Shown: positions 35,860-42,920 of the stretch, piece by piece
Layout: each line of letters starts with the position of its first letter
Numbering within the stretch: the first letter of the stretch is position 1
Origin: an uncultured bacterium
GTDB taxonomy: Bacteria > Cyanobacteriota > Vampirovibrionia > Gastranaerophilales > Gastranaerophilaceae
Assembly (NCBI GenBank): GCA_902776035.1
Contig: CACYOO010000013.1
Coordinates: 1 to 64,000 of the forward strand
DNA length: 64,000 nucleotides
Direction of reading: 5' to 3'
Translations under genes and position numbers: made by a program
Notes under the pieces: generated by a model
What the model saw: only the letters and a program-made list of their open reading frames with translations
The model's database searches: none
What the model was told of the DNA's origin: nothing

Positions 35860-36888
35860 ATGAGTATTAAAATGTTGATTTTTGATTATAGTGATGTAGA
35901 AAAGGACTATTTTAAAAATAATAAACTTGAAGATTTTGAAATTGATTTTTTCGAAAACAGTTTAAATGAAAGAACCGTAAATAATCTTCCTGATTATATT
36001 TTGGATGAAACAACCGTAATAAGCGTATTTAAAACTTCCAGAATAAATGCTGAAGTTTTAAGTAAATTTAAAAATCTTTTAATAATTACAACACGTTCAA
36101 GAGGGTATGAGCATATAAATCTTGAGGATTGTTGTAAGCGTCATATAAAGGTGTTGAATGTAGAACAGTATGGAGTAGAATCGGCAGTTGAATATACTAT
36201 TGCGATGATTCTTATGCTCACTAGAAATATTATATTTGCAATAAATGATGTTAAATCATTCAAGCTTTCTTTTGAACGATATAAAGGACGAGAATTAAAA
36301 AGTTTAACACTTGGTATTTTAGGTACAGGATGTATTGGCAAAGAATTATGTAAGTTAGCATGTAAGTTAGGCATGACAATACTTACTTATGATATAAAAC
36401 CCGATAAAGAACTTATTGAAACTTGTAACGTAAGATATACTGATAAAAATACGCTTTTTACTAATTCTGATGTTATTACATTAAATCTGCCATTGAACGA
36501 TACTACAAAAAATACGATAACCAGATTAGAGTTATCAAAGATGAAATCTACATCTTATATTATAAATATATCACATGGCGAATTAATTAATACTGAAGAT
36601 TTATATAAAGCCCTTGTAAATAAAAAAATAGCAGGTGCTGCACTTGATACTACAGAGTGTGAAAAATACGGAATAATAGCGGGTGATACTAATGTATCCG
36701 AAATATTAAAAAATCCTGATTGTATAAATAAAACAGTATTCACAAGACGGCTTGCGATGCTTGAAAATGTTATTTTAACTCCTCATATAGCATATAATAC
36801 TAAAGAAGCTACTAAAAAGATGTTGGATTTAACAATACATTCAATAGAAGAATGCCTGCAAGGAGGTCATTCTAATCAAGTTAATTGA
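35860..36888 (+). CDS. D-2-hydroxyacid dehydrogenase homologue lacking the catalytic Arg
   Basis: 342 residues with the LdhA-type layout. Substrate domain with TRSRGYEHI, NAD domain with GILGTGCIG (152-160), and the catalytic-domain His in TPHIAYNT (H309). In active family members the motif N-x-S/A-R-G supplies the substrate-binding Arg; here it reads NISHGELINTE with His239. The acid is E266 or E268 (DTTECEKYG). Substrate binding should therefore differ or be lost. AAAAGGAG gives a strong ribosome site. Convergent with the next gene, 3 nt apart. Confidence 0.85.
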   Translation: MSIKMLIFDYSDVEKDYFKNNKLEDFEIDFFENSLNERTVNNLPDYILDETTVISVFKTSRINAEVLSKFKNLLIITTRSRGYEHINLEDCCKRHIKVLNVEQYGVESAVEYTIAMILMLTRNIIFAINDVKSFKLSFERYKGRELKSLTLGILGTGCIGKELCKLACKLGMTILTYDIKPDKELIETCNVRYTDKNTLFTNSDVITLNLPLNDTTKNTITRLELSKMKSTSYIINISHGELINTEDLYKALVNKKIAGAALDTTECEKYGIIAGDTNVSEILKNPDCINKTVFTRRLAMLENVILTPHIAYNTKEATKKMLDLTIHSIEECLQGGHSNQVN

Positions 36889-36891
36889 TTA

Positions 36892-37146
36892 TTATATTTC
36901 AATAAATAATCTTTGACCTACAATATTTGGCTTGCCATTATAGTAACCTGCAAAATAACCGCCTTGTACAGGTTTGTTTTTTGCATAATCATCCATGTTT
37001 GTTTTTGTGTTCACAAACGGATTTGGATTAAACGGATTAGATGCCGCACTGATTTTTCTTAATTGTGCATCTGCCTTTAAATTACCTGTTTGTAATGTTT
37101 GTGGAGTAAATACTTTTCCTAATAAACTGATTAAATTGTTTGCCAT
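36892..37146 (-). CDS. Small protein of unknown function, Asn/Pro-rich
   Basis: 84 residues from the ATG at 37146, preceded by GAGAGG; the alternative start six codons upstream lacks support. No signal peptide or membrane helix. The sequence contains NLISLLGKVFTPQTLQ, then NPFNPNPFVNTKTN and GGYFAGYYNGKPNIVGQR. I recognise no family. The good ribosome site and codon pattern argue that it is real. Confidence 0.6.
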   Translation of the reverse strand: MANNLISLLGKVFTPQTLQTGNLKADAQLRKISAASNPFNPNPFVNTKTNMDDYAKNKPVQGGYFAGYYNGKPNIVGQRLFIEI

Positions 37147-37281
37147 AATAATATCCTCTCTCAACTATCATAAAAACTCTTATTCTCTCTTATGTATATG
37201 TTTTTAATGATATTTTTTCGGATGTCAAAATTCGGGTTTACTAAATTTACATATCTTAACAATAGTAAATTCTTTATGTAG

Positions 37282-37287
37282 TATACT
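37282..37287 (+). promoter_or_regulatory. -10 box directly upstream of the PurD-like gene
   Basis: TATACT ends 7 nt before the A of the ATG at 37294; no ribosome site is present. A possible -35 (TTAACA, 37256-37261) is 20 nt away, longer than ideal. Confidence 0.4.
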
Positions 37288-37293
37288 TTTATT

Positions 37294-38556
37294 ATGGAAG
37301 AAAAAAATCGTAGAAATGTATTAATTATTGGTCGATGTGCAAAAGAATATGCTTTAGCACAAAAATTAAAATCGCTCGAATGTGTAAGAGAAGTTTATGT
37401 TGCACCAGGAAATGATGCAATGAAAGAATTTTGCCAATGTGTGGATATAAAAGAGAATGATTCTATCGGTTTGTTAGAATTTGCAATGGAACAAGACATT
37501 GATTTAACTGTCGTATCAGGAGAGCAGGCAATTAAAGCGGATGTATCCGGCTTTTTTATTGATAACAATAAACTTGTATTTGGACCTACGGCAAAAAGTG
37601 CTGAAATTTGTACGAATAAATCAATCGGTAAAAAATTCATGTATCGTCTAAATACACCTACAGCAAGTTTTGGAATTTTTGAAAAAGCCAATCTTGCACT
37701 TGATTATGTTAGAAATTCTCAAATGCCTGTTGTTGTCAAAACTGATGAGCATAGAGGGGTTAATGGTACTCTTGTTTGCAGTTCATATCCTATTGCAAAA
37801 TCGTTTATTGATGAAACTTTTTTAAGAGGCGAACAGCGTGTAATAGTAGAAGATTTTATATATGGACATGAGTTTTCTTTTTATGTTGTAACAGACGGTT
37901 ACAATGCTTTACCTATATCTACTGTAGCAAATTATAAATTTTCATTAGATGGTGATGGAGGACTTTTAACTCCGGGAATGGGATGTTACGCTCCTGATTA
38001 CAAAATATCCAATGAAATTGAAGAATATATAATGCATGATTTTATACTTCCAACATTAGATTCCTTAGCTCAAAATGAAACTCCTTATGTGGGTATTTTG
38101 GGTTTAGATGCAGTATTAACTCCTGAAGGAGATGTTGTTGCATTAGAATATAATACATCTTTGCAAGAGCATGATTGTCAAGGAATATTGGCATTAATGG
38201 ACGAAAATCTTTATTATCTTATGCAGGCATGTGCTATGGGTACATTCTCTGATGATTATGAAAGAATTGATATGTCAGGGGATGTTTCTGTATCTGCAGT
38301 TTTATCTTCAGGCAGAACAAAGGGTTCTGTTATATCAGGGCTTGATAATTTAGATGAATTAACAAAAATAGCTCATTTTAATACTACGAAGAATAAATAT
38401 CTCGAATACGAAACAAATGGCGGCAGAACTTTACTTGTTACTCGTACTGCAAAAACTATTTCAAGAGCAGTAGGAAATTTATATGAAGAACTTGATTTAA
38501 TTGAGTTTGACGGTAAATCTAACAGGCATGATTTATGCTTGGTACCGAATATATAA
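37294..38556 (+). CDS. PurD-like ATP-grasp ligase, divergent at substrate motifs
   Basis: 420 residues with the domain order of phosphoribosylamine-glycine ligase: N domain VLIIGRCAKEYALAQKL...VYVAPGND, ATP-grasp IGKKFMYRLNTPTASFG...PVVVKTDEHRGVNGTLV, and a C domain with SGRTKGSVISGLDNL. Usual PurD motifs are altered: GxGGREHA is GRCAKEYA, and the metal-binding EFNxRFGDPETQ is EYNTSLQEHDCQ. It could be a diverged PurD or an ATP-grasp enzyme with another substrate. It is convergent with the RsbW-type gene (1 nt apart). A -10 box lies 7 nt before the ATG. Confidence 0.75.
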   Translation: MEEKNRRNVLIIGRCAKEYALAQKLKSLECVREVYVAPGNDAMKEFCQCVDIKENDSIGLLEFAMEQDIDLTVVSGEQAIKADVSGFFIDNNKLVFGPTAKSAEICTNKSIGKKFMYRLNTPTASFGIFEKANLALDYVRNSQMPVVVKTDEHRGVNGTLVCSSYPIAKSFIDETFLRGEQRVIVEDFIYGHEFSFYVVTDGYNALPISTVANYKFSLDGDGGLLTPGMGCYAPDYKISNEIEEYIMHDFILPTLDSLAQNETPYVGILGLDAVLTPEGDVVALEYNTSLQEHDCQGILALMDENLYYLMQACAMGTFSDDYERIDMSGDVSVSAVLSSGRTKGSVISGLDNLDELTKIAHFNTTKNKYLEYETNGGRTLLVTRTAKTISRAVGNLYEELDLIEFDGKSNRHDLCLVPNI

Positions 38557-38557
38557 C

Positions 38558-39001
38558 TTAATTATTATCTGAAGTATCAATATTCATTCTTATTGTAAAA
38601 ATATTTTTACCGTCAGAGTATTCGTAATTTACATAATCCATTGTATTTTTTACAATAAACAAACCTAATCCGCCTATAGGTCTTTCTTCTGCTGATAATG
38701 TTATATCAGGTTGTTTTGCTTCTGTTAACGGATTATATGGTTTTCCGCTATCTATAAATGTCATTTCTATTTGATTTAATTTATCGTCATAATAATAGGA
38801 AATTTCTACATCGCCCTCTTTTGGAGGATAAGCATAGCTTGCGATATTTACAAAAATTTCTTCTACTGCAATTTGTAATTTTGTAGCAAAAGATGTTGTA
38901 ATTTTTGCTTGCATACATTGTTCAACAACCCAATTTATTACGGTTGTATAATTAGCCATATCGGCTAAAACTTTTATTGTTTTATAACCTATCGTATCCA
39001 T
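38558..39001 (-). CDS. RsbW-type anti-sigma factor kinase (HATPase)
   Basis: 147 residues, a lone GHKL ATPase domain: N box QIAVEEIFVNIASYAYP, G1 box FIDSGKPYNPL, G2-like region ERPIGGLGLFIVKNTMD. This is the RsbW/SpoIIAB family, which phosphorylates a STAS protein and may bind a sigma factor. The STAS gene is immediately upstream on the same strand (30 nt). With the SpoIIE phosphatase at 40956 these are the parts of a partner-switching circuit. Confidence 0.88.
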   Translation of the reverse strand: MDTIGYKTIKVLADMANYTTVINWVVEQCMQAKITTSFATKLQIAVEEIFVNIASYAYPPKEGDVEISYYYDDKLNQIEMTFIDSGKPYNPLTEAKQPDITLSAEERPIGGLGLFIVKNTMDYVNYEYSDGKNIFTIRMNIDTSDNN

Positions 39002-39031
39002 ATTTAAAACCTTTGAAATTAAAATAATATT

Positions 39032-39334
39032 CTATTCTATAACAAGTATTTTAGAAAAGCCCGTTATATTAAATACTTCCATTACATCCGGTTGTACATG
39101 AATTACTTTCATTGAACCCAGAGTATTCATTTTCTTTTGTAATTCCAATATAATTCTTAACCCTAAACTTGAAATGTAGTTTATGTTACTAAAATCTAAA
39201 GTTAAATGTTTTATATTGTCATCTTCTATACTATCAGTAATTGAAGAACCGTATTCTGCTGCTGTTGATGCATCTATTCTGCCTGATGCTTTTACCAGAA
39301 GCTGATTGCCTGTTATTTCTTTTTCTATATCCAT
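39032..39334 (-). CDS. STAS-domain anti-sigma factor antagonist
   Basis: 100 residues, the size and fold of SpoIIAA/RsbV: LLVKASGRIDASTAAEYGSSI and HLTLDFSNINYISSLGLRIILELQK. The phosphoacceptor Ser sits in the YISSLGLR loop, the usual place. Expected to be phosphorylated by the RsbW-type kinase and dephosphorylated by a PP2C/SpoIIE phosphatase. Confidence 0.9.
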   Translation of the reverse strand: MDIEKEITGNQLLVKASGRIDASTAAEYGSSITDSIEDDNIKHLTLDFSNINYISSLGLRIILELQKKMNTLGSMKVIHVQPDVMEVFNITGFSKILVIE

Positions 39335-39404
39335 ATTTGCTCCTATGTAACCCTAATTTAATTACTATTGTAATTAATATAATAACATAAAAATCTTATT
39401 AAAA

Positions 39405-40037
39405 TTATTCTGCTAAAACTTTTTTAATTGCATAGTTTATAAATTTTTCATCAAGTTCATCACTATACATAGACTGTTTGATAATTTTTTCAAGAGAATA
39501 TTTATAGAAATTTCTTATTCTTTCATAATCTTTTTCTGACTCTGTTCCATTTTTAATTTGCATTAGCGAATAAAGCAAGTCTTCTTGTATATCAGAGTTT
39601 TCCATATTTATATCAGTTATTTGCTTTTGTAATTTTTCATTAGTTTTTTTTAATTTTTTATTTTTTAAAGCAATTTGCATTTGAACAGATACCCTTGCAA
39701 CAACTTCATCCGGCTTTATTGGTTTTGTAATATAATCCGCACCACCAATCATTAAGCCGCCTGCAATATATTTGACGTCAGAAAATGCACTTACAAATAT
39801 TATAGGAATATGTGCTGTTTGATTATCTTTTTTAAGTAGTTTACATAATTGAAATCCGTTAATTTCTGGCATGTTTATATCAAGTAAAATTACACATGGC
39901 TGACTTTCTTTTATAATGTCAAAAGCAAATTTTGGCTTAACTATTGTATCTGTTTTAAAACCCGCTTTTTCTAAAATTACTTTCATTACTCGTAAATTAG
40001 TTTCATTATCATCTATTAGCATTACTTTATTTGTCAT
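39405..40037 (-). CDS. Response regulator with helical output region
   Basis: 210 residues. Receiver domain (about 1-125): VMLIDDNETNLRVMK acidic pair, phospho-Asp in VILLDINMPEINGFQLC, signalling Ser in IIFVSAF and Lys in DYITKPIKPDEV. The rest is a charged helical region (KNKKLKKTNEKLQKQITDIN) with no DNA-binding domain, so it probably acts through protein contacts. I start it at 40037 (MTNKVMLID), with GGAGAAAAGG upstream. It sits beside the STAS and RsbW genes and may receive phosphate from the hybrid kinase at 42921. Confidence 0.88.
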   Translation of the reverse strand: MTNKVMLIDDNETNLRVMKVILEKAGFKTDTIVKPKFAFDIIKESQPCVILLDINMPEINGFQLCKLLKKDNQTAHIPIIFVSAFSDVKYIAGGLMIGGADYITKPIKPDEVVARVSVQMQIALKNKKLKKTNEKLQKQITDINMENSDIQEDLLYSLMQIKNGTESEKDYERIRNFYKYSLEKIIKQSMYSDELDEKFINYAIKKVLAE

Positions 40038-40230
40038 AAAACCTTTTCTCCATAACAAAAATTATATTATAAAAAATTTTTCTAAAAAAGTTAAAAATAA
40101 AAATCAAGATATTATTGGGTTTGAGACACCAATTGTTAAGTTTTGTAAAGTTTTATCATTAAAATGTTATGCTTGGGAATTAAAAAAGTATCAAGGTTAG
40201 AAAATAACAATTTTAAGAAAGGAAAATAAA

Positions 40231-40314
40231 ATGCAACCATTTTTAGTTTATGCAGCAAGTTTACTTATAGCTTATGTTTTAAAAGAAATTTCAGAAGTAC
40301 AAGAACAATACTAG
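40231..40314 (+). CDS. 27-residue membrane microprotein
   Basis: ATG at 40231, stop TAG at 40312-40314. Sequence: MQPFLVYAASLLIAYVLKE followed by eight polar residues (ISEVQEQY): a single predicted membrane helix and a short charged tail. A good ribosome site (GAAAGGA) precedes it. First of three short frames in a row that share strong ribosome sites and a common terminator at 40813-40844. No family recognised. Confidence 0.5.
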   Translation: MQPFLVYAASLLIAYVLKEISEVQEQY

Positions 40315-40332
40315 TTAAAAGGAGTAAGTTTA

Positions 40333-40566
40333 ATGTTAGATTTATCATTAATTTCCGGCTTAAATCCATATTATAAAGATATTTCCTATTTGAATTTGAG
40401 AATAAAAAAAATTACATCAACTTCCGACTCAGGAAGTTATGGTGAAAATGTAAATAAAAATACTAACGACATATTGTTAAAATCAAAAGGTGAATATTAT
40501 GTTTCAGAAGCTGAAAAAACAGATTTTGAAAAGTATGTAGGAACAATTATTGACGAAGCAGCATAA
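40333..40566 (+). CDS. 77-residue protein of unknown function
   Basis: ATG at 40333 preceded by AAAAGGAG. Starts MLDLSLISGLNPYYKDISYL, then a Ser/Asn-rich low-complexity part (TSTSDSGSYGENVNKNTND) and an acidic C terminus (EKTDFEKYVGTIIDEAA). No membrane helix or signal peptide. 18 nt after the 27-residue frame; second of the small-protein trio. Confidence 0.6.
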   Translation: MLDLSLISGLNPYYKDISYLNLRIKKITSTSDSGSYGENVNKNTNDILLKSKGEYYVSEAEKTDFEKYVGTIIDEAA

Positions 40567-40606
40567 ATAGAATATAGACGGTAGTACAATTTAAAAAGGA
40601 GAGAAA

Positions 40607-40786
40607 ATGGCATACAAAAGTTACACAAAATTCGAAGAAGCATTAAGAGTAAGTAAAAAAATGAAATATATGAGTTTAATGAATGATATTAACTCGGTAA
40701 AGAATTTTTTAGAGAAATTATTTGCAGCTGCAATGGAGTCATCGCAAACTATAGCTGAACGTGATTACGGAATAAGTTCTTTATAA
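40607..40786 (+). CDS. 59-residue helical small protein
   Basis: ATG at 40607 with AAAAAGGAGAG upstream; stop at 40784-40786. Begins MAYKSYTKFEEALRVSKKMK and is predicted all-helical and amphipathic (NSVKNFLEKLFAAAMES). Last of the trio, followed 26 nt later by a terminator hairpin. Three consecutive frames each with a near-consensus ribosome site make coding likely. Function unknown; position between the response regulator and the SpoIIE phosphatase hints at a signalling or secretion role. Confidence 0.6.
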   Translation: MAYKSYTKFEEALRVSKKMKYMSLMNDINSVKNFLEKLFAAAMESSQTIAERDYGISSL

Positions 40787-40812
40787 ACGTTGTATTATGC
40801 AAATAATTTTTA

Positions 40813-40844
40813 AAGAGAGGTTGATTTTTTAGTCAACCTCTTTT
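40813..40844 (+). terminator. Terminator of the small-protein operon
   Basis: Arms GAGGTTGA / TCAACCTC with an 8-nt loop, followed by TTTT; A-rich on the left side. Confidence 0.85.
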
Positions 40845-40955
40845 ACATGATTATAAAAAAATTTTTAATAATTTGTATTAGAAGAAAAAATATTATATTA
40901 TTGTAAAGTAATAATTGGATAAAACAGGATAGTATTTATTAGAAGAAAAATTTAT

Positions 40956-42884
40956 ATGCTTAAGACAGTTAAATCAAGAATTATAGTTTTTACATTAGTA
41001 ATTTTGCTCATATTAACATCAATATTTGGTTTTTTGCTGACTACAGCATGCAACGCAAGTAAAAGAATTGCAGTTAGTAAAACTGATATGACTATTGCAT
41101 ACTATGCAGAGCGAATGAACAAGTATATAGGTCAGTTGGAAGAAAGTGCCGTCAATCTTTCTTTAATAGGTGAAATATTTTACTATGCATCAAATAACAA
41201 TCAGGATTTTTTAAATCATATTGTTCAACATCATTTTAAAGAAAACAAAATTGCCATTGGAGGCGGGTTATTTTATGAACCTTATGTTATAGAACCAAAA
41301 CAAAAAAGATTTTGTTCGTATGCTTATCTTAATAAAAATAAGGTCATTGTTGATTCATCATTTAGTAGTGAAAAATATAATTATCTGGGACAAAAATGGT
41401 ATAAAACTGTAAAATCAGGTGTACACAACGGGGAAAATATCGTTTGGACATCTCCATATTTTGACGAATCGGGAACCGGTTCTCTAATGACAACGGTTGG
41501 AGTACCTGTTAGAAATCATAAAGGTGTATTTATCGGAATGTCAACTGCTGATTGGGTTTTGGATTCAATAATTTCTAGGATGTCAGATATAAAACCTACT
41601 CCAAAAAGTATTGTTCTATTTGCAGATGAAAAAAATGATTATGTCATTGCTTTAAATGATATTATAAATGATGGAGAAAATTTTGTAGGAAAACCTTTAA
41701 GTTCATTACCGTGGTATAAAAATACATTAAAAAATAAAGATTATTATGTTTACGATAACCATAAATATATTATATTCATAAAAGAACTTGATAATAATAT
41801 GTTTTTAATCGTTAGTGTTCCTGAAGATGAGCTTTTTGCAAAAGTTAGAAAACATATCCATGTTTTATTTATAAATTTCATTATATCTTGTTTGTTAATA
41901 GCCGGTTTTATATATTTAACGCTTTCCAAAAATGTTAATAAACCAATAAAATATTTAAGAAAAACTGCATTAGAAATTGGTGCAGGAAATTTGGATAAAA
42001 AAATGGAAATAGAAAGTCCGTTAGAATTTGCAGAGTTAGCTCAATCTTTTAATAAAATGACACAAGATATTAAAGAGTATATTACACGGCTTAATAAAGA
42101 AACTGCAGAAAAGAAGAAAATGGAGTCAGAATTAAATATTGCAAAGGCAATCCAGCTTTCATCTTTACCAAATATTTTTCCGCCATACGCTAATAGAAAT
42201 GAATTCGATATTTATGCATCTATGAGCACTGCAAAAGAAGTAGGCGGAGATTTTTACGATTTCTTTTTTACATCAGACAATAAATTTTCTTTTCTCATTG
42301 CTGATGTTTCAGGTAAAGGTATACCTGCTGCATTATTTATGATGAAAACAAGTATGTTAATAAAAAACCTTGCCGGTGTCAGCACTAATGCCGAAGAACT
42401 TATAACTAAAGTAAACCAAAACCTATGTCAAACTAATACTCAAGGTTTCTTTGTAACATTGTTTTATGGAGTATTAGATACTGAAACAGGTGAAATAGAA
42501 TATATTAATGCCGGACATAATTCACCTTTAATAAAAAGAGAAAATGAGGAATTTGAATATTTAAAACAAGAACACGACTTGGTTTTAGGTGCTATGGATG
42601 GTATACAATATCATATTCAACATGAAAAATTACAAAAAGGTGATTTTATATTCCTATATACTGATGGTGTTACAGAAGCACTAAATAAGGAACAAAAGCT
42701 ATATGGTGATGCAAATTTAAAAAACACTTTAAATAACATTAAAAATGAAAACCTAGAAGTTCAGAGTATTATATCGGAAGTCAAAAATAATCTGGATGAA
42801 TATACACAAGGAGAGGAGCAGGCAGATGATATAACAATGCTTGTTTTAAAATATAATGGGGTTAATCAAGTTACAATCGGTTAA
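40956..42884 (+). CDS. Membrane sensor with SpoIIE-type PP2C phosphatase domain
   Basis: 642 residues. First helix (IIVFTLVILLILTSIFGFLL), an extracytoplasmic dCache-like sensor (NYLGQKWYKTVKSG, WTSPYFDESGTGSLMTTVGVP), second helix (about 305-325), HAMP domain (NKPIKYLRKTALEIGAGNLD), coiled coil and a SpoIIE/PP2C phosphatase: KEVGGDFYDFF, LIADVSGKGIPAALFMM, INAGHNSP, FLYTDGVTEA and the final ADDITMLVLKY, with metal Asp residues present. This matches RsbU-like phosphatases that dephosphorylate STAS antagonists. The probable substrate is the STAS protein at 39032. Confidence 0.93.
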   Translation: MLKTVKSRIIVFTLVILLILTSIFGFLLTTACNASKRIAVSKTDMTIAYYAERMNKYIGQLEESAVNLSLIGEIFYYASNNNQDFLNHIVQHHFKENKIAIGGGLFYEPYVIEPKQKRFCSYAYLNKNKVIVDSSFSSEKYNYLGQKWYKTVKSGVHNGENIVWTSPYFDESGTGSLMTTVGVPVRNHKGVFIGMSTADWVLDSIISRMSDIKPTPKSIVLFADEKNDYVIALNDIINDGENFVGKPLSSLPWYKNTLKNKDYYVYDNHKYIIFIKELDNNMFLIVSVPEDELFAKVRKHIHVLFINFIISCLLIAGFIYLTLSKNVNKPIKYLRKTALEIGAGNLDKKMEIESPLEFAELAQSFNKMTQDIKEYITRLNKETAEKKKMESELNIAKAIQLSSLPNIFPPYANRNEFDIYASMSTAKEVGGDFYDFFFTSDNKFSFLIADVSGKGIPAALFMMKTSMLIKNLAGVSTNAEELITKVNQNLCQTNTQGFFVTLFYGVLDTETGEIEYINAGHNSPLIKRENEEFEYLKQEHDLVLGAMDGIQYHIQHEKLQKGDFIFLYTDGVTEALNKEQKLYGDANLKNTLNNIKNENLEVQSIISEVKNNLDEYTQGEEQADDITMLVLKYNGVNQVTIG

Positions 42885-42920
42885 TACAATTTTCGTTTAC
42901 GCATATAGAGGGTAAGTAGT

